A stretch of DNA of 64,000 nucleotides from Pseudomonas azotoformans (GCF_900103345.1 NZ_LT629702.1:5867501-5931500), one strand, 5' to 3'; positions 20,083 through 29,749 are shown, counted from the stretch's first letter. Numbers and translations are program-made. Notes: generated by a model from the sequence alone, not told the origin.

Positions 20083-20171
20083 TGTGGGAGGGGGCTTGCC
20101 CCCGATCGCGGTGGTTCAGTCACGAATGTATCGACTGATGCACTGCCATCGGGGGCAAGCCCCCTCCCACA
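20083..20171. repeat. REP doublet downstream of yaaA
   Basis: Inverted arms TGTGGGAGGGGGCTTGCCCC and GGGGCAAGCCCCCTCCCACA surround a loop of about 45 bp. It lies 27 bp beyond the yaaA stop and could act as its transcript end. Confidence 0.85.
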
Positions 20172-20197
20172 TTTGTACATCAGCGCTTATTAGGGCT

Positions 20198-20977
20198 TTA
20201 TTCCGGTGCGTGATCGCGTAGAAACACCAGGTTGTCCGGCTTGGACTGCTCGGCATTGAAGCGATAGCCCTGCACATCAAACTGCTTGAGCTTCGCCGGG
20301 TCGTTGATGCGTTCCTCGATCACAAAGCGGCTCATCATCCCCCGGGCTTTCTTGGCGTAGAAGCTGATGATCTTGTACTGGCCGTTCTTCAGGTCCTTGA
20401 ACTCGGTGTTGATGATCCGCGCGGTCAGCGCCGTACGCTTGACCGCCGAGAAGTACTCGTTGGAGGCCAGGTTGAGCAGCACGTCGTCGCCTTGTGCGGC
20501 CAGCGCTTCGTTGAGCCATTCACTGATACGCGTGCCCCAGAAGGCGTACAGGTCCTTGCCACGGGCATTGGGCAGCTTGGTGCCCATCTCCAGGCGGTAC
20601 GGCATCATCAGGTCCAGGGGGCGCAGCAGGCCGTACAGGCCCGAGAGCATGCGCAGGTGGTCCTGGGCGTAGGTGAAGTCGGCATCGCTGAACGTCTCGG
20701 CATTCAGGCCGGTGTACACGTCGCCCTTGAACGCCAGCAGCGCCTGCTTGGCATTGTCCTGGGTGAACGCCGGGGTCCAGCTGCCGAAACGGGCGGCGTT
20801 GAGGCCGCCGATCTTGTCGGATACGTGCATCAATTCGCTGATTTGCGCCGGGCTCAACTCACGCAGTTGCTCGATCAGCTCCTGGGAATGGTCCAGGTAC
20901 TGCGGCTGGGTAAAGCGCTGGGTTGCCGGCGCGGTCTCGAAATCGAGGGTCTTGGCGGGGGAAATCACCATCAGCAT
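20198..20977 (-). CDS. yaaA: YaaA, peroxide-stress protein (UPF0246)
   Basis: 259 residues. The N-terminus [17 protein letters not shown] and the internal [22 protein letters not shown] are signatures of the YaaA family. In E. coli the family limits free iron and DNA damage during peroxide stress; a DNA-binding role has been reported. It stands alone between REP doublets, divergent from the deacetylase-like gene. Confidence 0.93.
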   Translation of the reverse strand: MLMVISPAKTLDFETAPATQRFTQPQYLDHSQELIEQLRELSPAQISELMHVSDKIGGLNAARFGSWTPAFTQDNAKQALLAFKGDVYTGLNAETFSDADFTYAQDHLRMLSGLYGLLRPLDLMMPYRLEMGTKLPNARGKDLYAFWGTRISEWLNEALAAQGDDVLLNLASNEYFSAVKRTALTARIINTEFKDLKNGQYKIISFYAKKARGMMSRFVIEERINDPAKLKQFDVQGYRFNAEQSKPDNLVFLRDHAPE

Positions 20978-21061
20978 GAAGTCGTCTCCTGTAAACGTGA
21001 GGCGATTCTAGGGGGTTGGGCAGTTTGACTCCACCTATGAAGCCCATAGATGCCCGATTTC

Positions 21062-21162
21062 TGTAGGAGCGAGCTTGCTCGCGAAAAACGCACAGTCACC
21101 GCTTTCATTCAGGAGGAACCGCGTCATCGTTAACATCCTTCGCGAGCAAGCTCGCTCCTACA
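21062..21162. repeat. REP doublet, GCGAGCTTGCTCGC type
   Basis: Arms TGTAGGAGCGAGCTTGCTCG and CGAGCAAGCTCGCTCCTACA face each other across about 55 bp. The core differs from the GGGGGCTTGCCCCC type seen elsewhere in the window, so it belongs to another REP family. It lies between the divergent yaaA and deacetylase-like genes. Confidence 0.8.
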
Positions 21163-21218
21163 ATAATCGGCGGCCAGTCCGCTATGATGGCCGGTGACTC
21201 TGGAGAGGGAGACCCCGT

Positions 21219-22343
21219 GTGCGAATAGCACTTTTGTTGTCGGCATGCCTGCTGTGCCTGAATGCCCAGGCCGCGCCCGTGGATGTGGCCAGCCTGGACC
21301 GTGGCACCTGGCCCGAAAAACTCGGCAGCCCGGCGCTGTTCGATGTGGCTTCACGCGCCGAAATCCTGATGTTCGCCCACAGCCTGCTGGCCAGTGAGAA
21401 CCAGGACGAAACGGCGCTCAAGCAACGCCTGGGCCTGAAGATCATCAACCTGGCCGCCATCGACGACCTGCGCCGCCAGCTCTGGCAGCGCCTGCTGGAG
21501 AACTACACCTTCGCCCAGCAGAGCTGTGAGGAAGACGCGTCGTTCTGCTATTTGGTGGAAAACATGGACGACCTGCGCGAGCAGGCCGGCAAGTTCGAGG
21601 TCAGCGAAAACTCCTTCTATATAGGCTGGGCCGGTCCGAGCCATATTTTCCATGAGCGCTACCTGGATGAATTGCTGCGCAAGGCGGCGCTGTTTCCGCA
21701 GATCAGCAGCGAAATCGCGCGTTTCGGCGACCATGAGCGCAATGGCGACGAGTTCAACGATCGCCTGTTCCTGCTGACGTTCGATGGCGGCCCGGCCCCC
21801 GTCAGCGGCAATACCGACTGGCTCGCCGACTACCTGCGCAAGCAAAAGATGAACGCGACCTTCTTCGCCCTCGGCAGCAGCCTGCAGGCCCGGGTCGAGC
21901 GCAGCTCGGTTGCCGATGTGCAGGCGTTGTACCAGGGCCAGTGTGTTGGCACCCAGGGTTGGCAGTACCGTTCCCACAGCCATTGGGTGGACTGGCAGAG
22001 TTCGATCACCCGCAGCGCGTCGTTGGCGCAGAACCTGATGCCGGAAAACTACGTGCCGCTGTTCCGTCCGCCCTATGGCCAGCGCCGCGCGGACAGCCAG
22101 GGTTTCTTTCAAGCCCAGGGCTTGCAGGTGGCGTTGTGGGATATCGATTCCCAGGATGAACCGGGCAAGCTCAAGGCCGATGAGTCGGCGCAACGGGTGC
22201 TGACCTTGATGCTGTTGTGGCGCAAAGGCGTGATTGTGTTTCACGACACCCAGGACAAGGCGCGGGTCGCTTTACCCATGCTGTTACAGGCAACGGCGCA
22301 GAGTGGTCTGGGTTGGCAGGACTGCCGGGAAGCGTTTCGCTGA
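21219..22343 (+). CDS. NodB-like polysaccharide deacetylase family protein, altered metal site
   Basis: 374 residues with a signal peptide ending near NAQA-APV, so it is secreted to the periplasm. Residues 1-180 are a family-specific N-terminal domain. The NodB fold follows, with motifs TFDGGP (about residue 189), SHSHW (about 253), RPPYG (about 285), DIDSQD (about 309) and VFHD (about 341). The second Asp of the usual TFDDGP, a metal ligand, is Gly here, and the usual H-S/T-x-x-H is not met. Activity as a metal-dependent deacetylase is therefore doubtful. Confidence 0.8.
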   Translation: MRIALLLSACLLCLNAQAAPVDVASLDRGTWPEKLGSPALFDVASRAEILMFAHSLLASENQDETALKQRLGLKIINLAAIDDLRRQLWQRLLENYTFAQQSCEEDASFCYLVENMDDLREQAGKFEVSENSFYIGWAGPSHIFHERYLDELLRKAALFPQISSEIARFGDHERNGDEFNDRLFLLTFDGGPAPVSGNTDWLADYLRKQKMNATFFALGSSLQARVERSSVADVQALYQGQCVGTQGWQYRSHSHWVDWQSSITRSASLAQNLMPENYVPLFRPPYGQRRADSQGFFQAQGLQVALWDIDSQDEPGKLKADESAQRVLTLMLLWRKGVIVFHDTQDKARVALPMLLQATAQSGLGWQDCREAFR

Positions 22344-22682
22344 AGTGCCCGTAACTGTTGGGTTTTTGGCAGTTTCGGGGTGATTTCGTGCGACATTTCG
22401 ATGCAGGCGGACTTCCGACTTTAGCGGGGTATGTGGCACTCGGCTAGTGCTATTCGTCATCCTGAAAAATAAACTTCAAAAAAGCGTCAAAGTGCTTTTT
22501 CCTGTCACACGTTTTGCGGTATTACGAAGTCAGATCGCCGAAACCTGCAGCACAGGTGGCGTCTTCCAAGACTCCTCATGTGGGCACTGCGCTTGACGTC
22601 ACTCAGGTGCAGTCGGTGGTCGAATCGAGGCGCAGCACCGCCCAGGTATTGCGTCGACTGGCTCCCACAAAGGTGACCGAGT
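22344..22682. other. Non-coding leader before the phoH-like gene
   Basis: 339 bp without a convincing gene. A hairpin at 22536-22561 (CGCC-GAAA-CCTG paired with CAGG-T-GGCG) lies about 120 bp before the phoH-like start, and a TTGACG -35-like element lies near 22592. The region may be a long 5' leader; no known riboswitch was recognised. Confidence 0.4.
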
Positions 22683-24077
22683 ATGGATGATCATGGACGT
22701 AACCCTTCTTCCGACCAGCCAATCCTTTATGTGCTTGATACCAACGTATTGATCCACGATCCAAACGCACTGCTCAACTTCGAAGAACACCACGTCGCCA
22801 TCCCGATGATCGTGCTTGAGGAGCTCGACAAACTCAAAAGCGGGCACCACAGCGTGGCCGCCGAATGCCGCCAGGCCATCCGTCTCATCGACAAGACATT
22901 GGGCGAAGCCTCGCCTGAAGATGTTGAAGTCGGCGTGCCGATCCAGCGCGGCAAAAGCGGACCCAAGGGCTTGCTGTCGATTCTGATGAGTAAGCGCAGC
23001 GAGCCCAACAGCCTGCTGCCGGAAAACCTGAACGACAACAAGATCATCAACCAATTGATCGACCTGCACGCCCGTGACAAGGACCTGCGCGTGGTGCTGG
23101 TGACCAAAGACATCAATATGCGCCTCAAGGCCCGAGCGTGTGGGATCGCGGCCGAGGACTACAGCACTGACCAACTGGTCGACGACGTGTCGATGCTGTC
23201 CCGTGGTTATCACATGATTACCGGCTCGTTCTGGGACCGCGTCAGCAAGGTCGAAACCCGGCAGGACCATGGCCGTACCTGGCACCAGGTGCAGTTGATC
23301 GAAAACCTGCCGGCCGTACATATCAATGAATTCATCGTCGACGAACAGGGCTTCGTGGGCTGGATCAAAGAGATCCAGGTCGACAAGCTGCTGATCCTCG
23401 ACCTGCATCAGGAGCCCCTGTTGCACCAGGAAGCCTGGGGCCTGAAACCGCGGGATATCTACCAGAGCCTGGCACTGTACGCGCTGCTCGACCCGGACAT
23501 CCACCTGGTCAACCTGACCGGCGCCGCAGGCTCGGGGAAAACCATCCTCGCCCTGGCTGCCGCCATCGAGCAGACCATGGTGACCAAGCGCTATCGCCGC
23601 ATCATCGCCACCCGCAGCGTGCAGGGCCTGGACCAGGAGATCGGTTTCCTGCCCGGTACCGAAGCGGAAAAAATGGAGCCTTGGCTGGGGGCGATCACCG
23701 ACAACCTCGAAGCCTTGCACATGGATGATGAAAACACCCATGGCAGTGTCGACTACATCCTCAGCAAAGTGCCGTTGCAGTTCAAATCCCTCAACTACAT
23801 CCGAGGTCGCAGCTTCCAGCAGAGCCTGATCCTGATCGATGAATGCCAGAACCTCACGCCGCACCAGATGAAAACCATCATCACCCGTGCCGGCGCCGGT
23901 TCCAAAGTGGTGTGCCTGGGCAACCTGGCACAGATCGACACCCCTTACCTGTCCGCGACCAGCTCCGGGCTGACGTACCTGACTGAACGCTTCAAAGACT
24001 TCCCGAACGGCGTGCACATTGCGCTGCAGGGTGTTCCACGTTCGATCCTGGCCGAATACGCCGAATCCCATCTCTGA
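22683..24077 (+). CDS. PIN-PhoH fusion ATPase (YlaK/PhoH2-like)
   Basis: 464 residues. The N-terminal PIN ribonuclease domain shows VLDTNVLIHDPN (about residues 15-26) with acidic catalytic residues. The C-terminal PhoH domain has Walker A GAAGSGKT (about 281-288) and Walker B LILIDECQNL (about 380-389). PIN-PhoH proteins are RNA-targeting helicase/nucleases of the PhoH2 type. It is followed by a bidirectional terminator. As far as I recall it directly precedes moaC in P. aeruginosa; here 11.7 kb separates them. Confidence 0.92.
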   Translation: MDDHGRNPSSDQPILYVLDTNVLIHDPNALLNFEEHHVAIPMIVLEELDKLKSGHHSVAAECRQAIRLIDKTLGEASPEDVEVGVPIQRGKSGPKGLLSILMSKRSEPNSLLPENLNDNKIINQLIDLHARDKDLRVVLVTKDINMRLKARACGIAAEDYSTDQLVDDVSMLSRGYHMITGSFWDRVSKVETRQDHGRTWHQVQLIENLPAVHINEFIVDEQGFVGWIKEIQVDKLLILDLHQEPLLHQEAWGLKPRDIYQSLALYALLDPDIHLVNLTGAAGSGKTILALAAAIEQTMVTKRYRRIIATRSVQGLDQEIGFLPGTEAEKMEPWLGAITDNLEALHMDDENTHGSVDYILSKVPLQFKSLNYIRGRSFQQSLILIDECQNLTPHQMKTIITRAGAGSKVVCLGNLAQIDTPYLSATSSGLTYLTERFKDFPNGVHIALQGVPRSILAEYAESHL

Positions 24078-24091
24078 CCGTCAGCACCTAC

Positions 24092-24124
24092 TAAAACGGG
24101 CGCCCCATGGGACGCCCGTTTTTT
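24092..24124. terminator. Bidirectional rho-independent terminator
   Basis: The stem ACGGGCG/CGCCCGT continues into CCC-AT-GGG, with A's on the left and a T-run on the right. It serves the phoH-like gene on the plus strand and probably also the convergent RND operon, which ends 5 bp further on. Confidence 0.9.
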
Positions 24125-24128
24125 GTGT

Positions 24129-27100
24129 TCAGGCCGACCGCTCGACCAGCGCCCAATCGATCGCCGGTTTGTGTGCCCTGGACAGCAGGGTGTACACCGA
24201 CGGCAGTACAAACAAGGTAAACAGCGTGCCCACCAGCATGCCGATCACGATCACCAGCCCCAACCCAAAGCGGCTGCTGGCACCGGCACCCGACGAGAAC
24301 AGCATCGGCACCAGGCCCACCACCATGGCCGCCGTGGTCATCAGGATCGGCCGCAGCCGAATGCGTGCCGCCCGCATGATCGCCTGGGCCGGCGTGCAGC
24401 GGTACAGCACCTGCAGCTCGTTGGCGAACTCGACCATCAGGATCCCGTGCTTGCTGATCAGGCCGATCAGGGTGACGAGGCCGATCTGCGTGTAGATATT
24501 GATGGTCGCCAGCCCCAGCGCCAGGGGAATCAACGCGCCGCAGATCGACAGCGGCACCGTGATCAGAATGATCAGCGGGTCGGTCAGGCTTTCATACTGC
24601 GCGGCCAGCACCATGTAGATCACGATCAGCGCAAACAGGAAGGTCAGCATCAACGCATTGCCCTCGTGGATGAACTGCCGCGAATCGGCCTGCCAGTCAT
24701 GGCTGAAACTGGCGGGCAACTGGCGGCTCTGTTCCTGCAAGAAAGCCACTGCCTGGCCGAGGCTGACGCCGGGTGCCGGAATACCCTGGAAGGTCGCGCT
24801 GTTCTGTTGGTTGAACTGTTTGAGTTTGTTCGGCTCGATCACGTTGTGCAGGCTGACCACGGTGGACAGCGGCACCTGCTGGCCGGTGTCGGTGTCGACG
24901 TAGAAGCCATTCAGGTCCTGGGGCGTGAGGCGCCGCGAGGCCTGGCTCTGGGGGATCACATCGTAGGAGCGGCCTTGCAGGGCGAACCGGTTGGTGTAGT
25001 TCTCACCGATCAACACCGCCAGGGTGCTACCGATGTCCTGCATGCGAATCCCCAGGCTGTTGGCCTTGCTGCGGTCGATGCGCACTTGGGTCACCGGGTT
25101 ATTGAACGCCAGGTCACTGTCGACCACCGCAAACAGCCCGCTGGCCCGCGCCTGGGTTTTCAGCGCTTCCATGGCCTGGTACAGCGAGCGGTAGTCTTCC
25201 GTGCTGCGCATCACCATTTGCACCGGCAAGCCACCGGTGGAGGCGGGAAGTGGCGGCAGCTGGAACACGAAGATCGAGTTGCCTTCCACGGCGTCGACGC
25301 TTTGTTGCAGCTCGGCCTGGATCGTCGCGGCACTGCGCTGACGCTGCGACCATTCGGTGAAGTTCACCCCGGCAAAACTCGCGGCGACGCCGTCATTGCC
25401 GTTGATGATCCAGGTGCTCACGGTCTCCGGCAAGTGGCCGAGAATCCCGCTCAACTGATAGGCGTAGCGCTCTACGTAATCGAGGTTGGCGTGCTGCGGT
25501 GACTTGATCGCCAGCAGCAGGTTGCCCTGGTCTTCGTTGGGCGCCAGTTCCTTGCTGGCATGGCCATACAGCCAGGGCAGGCTGAGCAGCACCAGGGCGC
25601 CGAACAACAGGATCAACCCGCGCTTGCGCAGCGAGCCCAGCAGTGCGCGCTGATACAGGCGTGCAAGGCGGTGGAAGAAGCGCTCGGCCAGGCGGCTCAT
25701 GGTGCCTTCGTGCTCCTGGCCCGGTAGCAGCTTGGCGCACATGACCGGGGTCAGGGTCAGGGCGATCACCCCGGAGACCAGCACGGCGCCGGCGAGGGTC
25801 AGGGCGAATTCCTTGAACAGCGCGCCTGTCAGACCGTTCATCAGGCCGATGGGCATGTACACCGCTGCCAGGGTGATGGTCATGGCGATCACCGGCGAAG
25901 CGATCTCGCGCGCGCCGAACAAGGCAGCCTGCAGCGCGCTGCGTCCTTCCTTGACATGCCGGTGGATGTTCTCCATCACCACAATGGCGTCATCCACCAC
26001 CAGGCCGATCGCCAACACCATTGCGAGCAACGTCAGCAGGTTGATGCTGAAGCCGAACAACGTCATCAAGCCCAGGGCACCCAGCATCGACAACGGAATA
26101 CTCACGATGGGGATGATCACGCTGCGCACCGAGCCCAGGCACAGGTAGATGATCACCACCACGATCAGGATGGCCTCGATCAGCGTTTCGATCACTTCGA
26201 TAATCGAGGCTTCGATAAAGTGCGCAGTCTCGAACGCCAGCGCCACCTTGACCCCTGGCGGCAGGGTTTTCTCGATGTTCGGCAACAAGCGCTTGATGTC
26301 GGCGACGATCAACAGCGGGTTGCCCTTGGGTGTTGCATAGAGACCCAGGTGCACCGCGGGCTTGGCGTCCATCAGCGCACTGGTTTCGTAGGCTGCCGAA
26401 CCCAGCTCGACGGTCGCGATATCGCGCAGGCGCAGCAGGTGGTCGCCGTTGTTGCTGATGACCATGTTGCGAAACTCATCGAGGCTGCTCAGGTCGGTGT
26501 TGACCTGGATCGAGGAGATCACATAGTGGCCCTTGATCTGCCCCGGTGCTGCCTGGAAGTTGTTGTCGCGGATCGCCTGTTCCACCTGGGCGGCACTGAT
26601 GCCGTGGCCTGCCATGCGTTGCGGATCGAGCCACAGGCGCATGGCCAGGCGCTGGCCGCCGAAGGTCTCCACCTTGGCCACGCCGTCGATTGTCGAAAAC
26701 AACGGCTGTACCACGCGGCTCAGGTAATCGCTCAAGGCCGAGGCCGACAGCGCATCACTGGAAAACCCCACGTACGCCACCGCTGTCGCATCGCCGGCGG
26801 AACGCTCGATCACCGGGTCATAGGCCTGTTCAGGCAGGCGGTATTTGACCTGGTTGACCTTGGCAATCACATCGCTCAACGCCTTGGCCGAGTCCTGGTT
26901 GAGTGCCATGCGCAGGGTGATCTGGCTGCGGCCCTGCACCGATGAGGAACTCACATAGTCCACGCCTTCCACCGAGGCCAGGGACTGGTTGATCGGTTGG
27001 GTTACAAAGCCTTGCATCAGCTCGGCGGGGGCGCCGGGGTAGTCGGTGGTCACGCTGATCACCGAGCTTTCCAGCAGCGGGTATTGGCGCACAGGCAGGT

Positions 27101-27191
27101 CGAGGTAGGCCTTGAGCCCGGCCAGTACGATCAGCAGGCTGACCACCAGGGCCAGTACCGGGCGACGTACGAACAGGTCGGTGAATTTCAC
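24129..27191 (-). CDS. RND multidrug efflux pump, MexI-like
   Basis: 1020 residues, the usual RND size, starting MKFTDLFVRRPVLALVVSLL. The proton-relay aspartates are visible in AIGLVVDDAIVVMENIHRH (helix 4), and QYESLTDPLIILITVPLS lies in the C-terminal half. It resembles P. aeruginosa MexI closely in the parts I remember. It is the inner-membrane pump of a tripartite exporter. The upstream adaptor gene overlaps it by 4 bp; no MexG-like or outer-membrane partner gene is adjacent. Its place beside a toxoflavin-like cluster suggests export of a heteroaromatic product. Confidence 0.93.
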   Translation of the reverse strand: MKFTDLFVRRPVLALVVSLLIVLAGLKAYLDLPVRQYPLLESSVISVTTDYPGAPAELMQGFVTQPINQSLASVEGVDYVSSSSVQGRSQITLRMALNQDSAKALSDVIAKVNQVKYRLPEQAYDPVIERSAGDATAVAYVGFSSDALSASALSDYLSRVVQPLFSTIDGVAKVETFGGQRLAMRLWLDPQRMAGHGISAAQVEQAIRDNNFQAAPGQIKGHYVISSIQVNTDLSSLDEFRNMVISNNGDHLLRLRDIATVELGSAAYETSALMDAKPAVHLGLYATPKGNPLLIVADIKRLLPNIEKTLPPGVKVALAFETAHFIEASIIEVIETLIEAILIVVVIIYLCLGSVRSVIIPIVSIPLSMLGALGLMTLFGFSINLLTLLAMVLAIGLVVDDAIVVMENIHRHVKEGRSALQAALFGAREIASPVIAMTITLAAVYMPIGLMNGLTGALFKEFALTLAGAVLVSGVIALTLTPVMCAKLLPGQEHEGTMSRLAERFFHRLARLYQRALLGSLRKRGLILLFGALVLLSLPWLYGHASKELAPNEDQGNLLLAIKSPQHANLDYVERYAYQLSGILGHLPETVSTWIINGNDGVAASFAGVNFTEWSQRQRSAATIQAELQQSVDAVEGNSIFVFQLPPLPASTGGLPVQMVMRSTEDYRSLYQAMEALKTQARASGLFAVVDSDLAFNNPVTQVRIDRSKANSLGIRMQDIGSTLAVLIGENYTNRFALQGRSYDVIPQSQASRRLTPQDLNGFYVDTDTGQQVPLSTVVSLHNVIEPNKLKQFNQQNSATFQGIPAPGVSLGQAVAFLQEQSRQLPASFSHDWQADSRQFIHEGNALMLTFLFALIVIYMVLAAQYESLTDPLIILITVPLSICGALIPLALGLATINIYTQIGLVTLIGLISKHGILMVEFANELQVLYRCTPAQAIMRAARIRLRPILMTTAAMVVGLVPMLFSSGAGASSRFGLGLVIVIGMLVGTLFTLFVLPSVYTLLSRAHKPAIDWALVERSA

Positions 27192-28339
27192 GGGTTTTCT
27201 CCGGCCATGGTCATCCCCGAGGGCGGGTGGGCGTCGGTCAACACCGTGCGTTCGAGGGGCTCGATAGCGGCACCGTCACTGAGCTTGATCTGCCCGGAAA
27301 TCACCACCTGGTCACCCGGATTCAAGCCCGCATCGATCACCACGCAGCCATTGCGCCGCTCGCTGGTCTTGACCAATACGCGGCGGGCGATGGGCGGGGT
27401 ATTGGCATCGGCCGATGGCTGTACCACGAATACGTCTTCACCGTAGGCGTTATAAGTGATGGCGGTTTCCGGCACGCTCAAGGTGTTGCCGGGCAATGAC
27501 TGTGGCAGGCGCACTTTGGCGAACATGCGCGGCAGGGCGCCGTCGGTGGGGGCCTGCAACAGCGCCTGGACACTCAGGGTGCGCGAGCGGTCGAGGAACG
27601 GGTCGATACTGCTGATGCGTGCGCTGAAGCTTTGCCCCGGCAAGGCGTCGAGTTGTACATCCAGGGTATTGCCGACCTTCAGTTGTGCCAGGGCTTGCTC
27701 CGGCACGCTGAAGTTCACGTACAAGCCCTTGTCGCCGACCAAGTTGATCAGGCTGTCGCCGGGGTTCACAAATTGGCCCAGGTGAACCTTGCGAATCCCG
27801 AGGGTGCCGGCGAACGGTGCGCGAATGGTCAATTGGTCGATCTGCGCCTTCAGCTCCTGCAGGGCGCCTTGAGCGGTGGTGTATTCGGTCTGGGCATTGT
27901 CGAAGGCTTCGCGGGATGTGGCGTTCACCTTGACCAGGGTGCGCGAGCGTTCCAGCTTGACCTTGGCATTTTCCAATTCACCCTGCAGGCGCATCAGGTT
28001 GCCGCGTTGGGGCGCATCGTTGAGCCTGACCAGCACTTGGTCGCGCTCGACGCGTTGCCCTGACTCCACTGGCAACTGCACCACACGCCCGCCGACTTCA
28101 GCCGGTACGCTGACCTGTTGCACGGCTTCCAGCTCACCGATGGCTTCCAGGTAGCGGGTAAAGGGGGCGTCACTGACCGGCGCCACCGCCACTTTGATCG
28201 GCGCGGGCGCGTAGGCAGCGGCAGCCGGATGGTTCCAGCGCCACAATGCCCACGCCAATGCAATAAGGATGACCACGGCAATCGACAACGCCACGGTGGT
28301 TCGTGAGACGGCACGTCCGGATCGACTGACGTGTGACAT
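27188..28339 (-). CDS. RND periplasmic adaptor (membrane fusion protein), MexH-like
   Basis: 383 residues from ATG at 28339, chosen because AAGGA lies 9 bp upstream. One N-terminal anchor helix (VALSIAVVILIALAWALWRW) is followed by the lipoyl halves VPAEVGGRVVQLPVESGQRV and IRAPFAGTLGIRKVHLGQFV around a helical hairpin. It joins the inner-membrane pump to an outer-membrane channel. The 3' end overlaps the pump start by 4 bp. Confidence 0.92.
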   Translation of the reverse strand: MSHVSRSGRAVSRTTVALSIAVVILIALAWALWRWNHPAAAAYAPAPIKVAVAPVSDAPFTRYLEAIGELEAVQQVSVPAEVGGRVVQLPVESGQRVERDQVLVRLNDAPQRGNLMRLQGELENAKVKLERSRTLVKVNATSREAFDNAQTEYTTAQGALQELKAQIDQLTIRAPFAGTLGIRKVHLGQFVNPGDSLINLVGDKGLYVNFSVPEQALAQLKVGNTLDVQLDALPGQSFSARISSIDPFLDRSRTLSVQALLQAPTDGALPRMFAKVRLPQSLPGNTLSVPETAITYNAYGEDVFVVQPSADANTPPIARRVLVKTSERRNGCVVIDAGLNPGDQVVISGQIKLSDGAAIEPLERTVLTDAHPPSGMTMAGENP

Positions 28340-28361
28340 AAGCTTCATTCCTTGATGGCAA

Positions 28362-28775
28362 TCAGTAGATGGGCCAGCAGCCCGGCGTCAGTAGTTCGAC
28401 GAGGTTCTCATCCGGATCACGGAAATAGATGCTCGATCCGCCCTTGGGCCAGTGGGTGCGCCCCTCGATGGCAATATCCGCGTTGCCCAGGCGCGCCTCC
28501 CAGGTCGGCAGGTCGTCGGCGTCGATGGCAAAGCAGATATGAATGCGCCCGTTGGCGTCATGGGGCGGGATCTCGCCGCCGCTCAAGTATTTGGTTTGAA
28601 GAGAGGCGCCCCGTTTGAAGAGCAAGAGAGTATTCTGCTGACCGACGTTTAACGCGACGAGCACGTTGCTCTCGACCATCGTCTCAAGCTCCAGGTGCCG
28701 GGCGTAAAACGCTTTGGCGCGGTCGAGGTCGTCTACGTACAGCGCGGTCTCAATGATTCGTTTGAGTTGAGGCAT
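28362..28775 (-). CDS. VOC-superfamily (glyoxalase/toxoflavin-lyase-like) protein
   Basis: 137 residues, one VOC module with paired beta-alpha-beta-beta-beta units: IIETALYVDDLDRAKAFY, HICFAIDADDL and FRDPDENLVELLTPG. His (HICF) and Glu (LVELL) sit where VOC metal ligands are found. AAGGAG precedes the ATG. It is divergent from the LysR gene (47 bp) and just upstream of the RND pair. Toxoflavin lyases belong to this superfamily, so detoxification of the cluster product is plausible but inferred; the known lyases are longer (about 220 residues). Confidence 0.82.
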   Translation of the reverse strand: MPQLKRIIETALYVDDLDRAKAFYARHLELETMVESNVLVALNVGQQNTLLLFKRGASLQTKYLSGGEIPPHDANGRIHICFAIDADDLPTWEARLGNADIAIEGRTHWPKGGSSIYFRDPDENLVELLTPGCWPIY

Positions 28776-28822
28776 GGTTTTGCTCCTTGTTGAAGGTTGC
28801 TCCCTGAGATGGAATTCACAGC

Positions 28823-29749
28823 ATGGTCACGGTCCTACTGCGCAATATCGATTTGAATCTGTTGGTGGTGCTCGATGCACTGCTGACTGAAAAACACGTC
28901 ACCCGCACCGGTGCGCGACTGCATTTGAGCCAACCGGCGATCAGTCATTCCTTGAGTAAGTTGCGGGTGCTGCTCGACGATCCGATCCTGATCCGCGAGG
29001 GCAATGAAGTGGTGCTCAGCGCCCTGGCGCAGAATATCCAGGTGCCGTTGCGCGACATCCTCAGCCAGATCGAAACACTGTTCGGCAAGTCCATCGACTT
29101 CGACGCGGCCAGTTCCCAACGAACCTTCCAATTGGCGATGTCGGACTACGGCGCGGCGATTATCCTGCCCAAGTTGCTGGTGCGACTGCGCAGCGAGGCG
29201 CCGAACACCACGCTGGTGGTGACCCAGGGCAGCCGGCATGCGATGTTCGAGCAAGTGGCGCAGGGCAAGATCGACCTGGCCCTGGGGGTGTTCCCCAGCC
29301 TGACGCCCGATGTGTCGATGGAAGTGTTGTTCGAGGAAACGTTTTCCTGCCTCCTCGACCGGCGGACCCTGTCCAAGGACGGCATGCTCGATCTGGAGAG
29401 CTACCTGGATCGTCCGCATATCCAGGTGTCCATGGATGGTGGTGCCAATGGTGAAGTAGACAGCCTGTTGCGTGCCGAAGGCTTGCGCCGTCGTATCGCC
29501 GTCAGTGTGCCGCACTGGCGTACGGCGCCGAGCCTGTTGCACAACACCGACCTGATCCTTACCGTCGCCACCCGCACGCTGGAAGACACGTTGCTCAACC
29601 CGGACCTGGTGCAGTTGCCGCCACCGTTCAGCATTCCGCGCTTTCCCTTTGTGCAGATCTGGCACCAGCGATTCTGTGACGATCCGGCACATGCGTGGTT
29701 GCGCGAACAGGTCAAGCAAGTGGTGGCTCATACCGTGCAGGTCGACTGA
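28823..29749 (+). CDS. LysR-family regulator, candidate ToxR-type activator
   Basis: 308 residues. The N-terminal helix-turn-helix LNLLVVLDALLTEKHVTRTG and HLSQPAISHSLSKLRVLLDD belongs to the NodD/LeuO-like LysR branch. The effector domain fills the rest. It is divergent from the VOC-RND genes and its 3' end overlaps the convergent RibD-like gene by 22 bp. In Burkholderia glumae a LysR protein (ToxR) activates toxoflavin synthesis and export genes, so the same role is inferred here. Confidence 0.88.
   Translation: MVTVLLRNIDLNLLVVLDALLTEKHVTRTGARLHLSQPAISHSLSKLRVLLDDPILIREGNEVVLSALAQNIQVPLRDILSQIETLFGKSIDFDAASSQRTFQLAMSDYGAAIILPKLLVRLRSEAPNTTLVVTQGSRHAMFEQVAQGKIDLALGVFPSLTPDVSMEVLFEETFSCLLDRRTLSKDGMLDLESYLDRPHIQVSMDGGANGEVDSLLRAEGLRRRIAVSVPHWRTAPSLLHNTDLILTVATRTLEDTLLNPDLVQLPPPFSIPRFPFVQIWHQRFCDDPAHAWLREQVKQVVAHTVQVD

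Noticed and set aside
22536..22561. Hairpin before the phoH-like gene as a known riboswitch
   Set aside because: Only one small stem is clear and no conserved riboswitch core was recognised.
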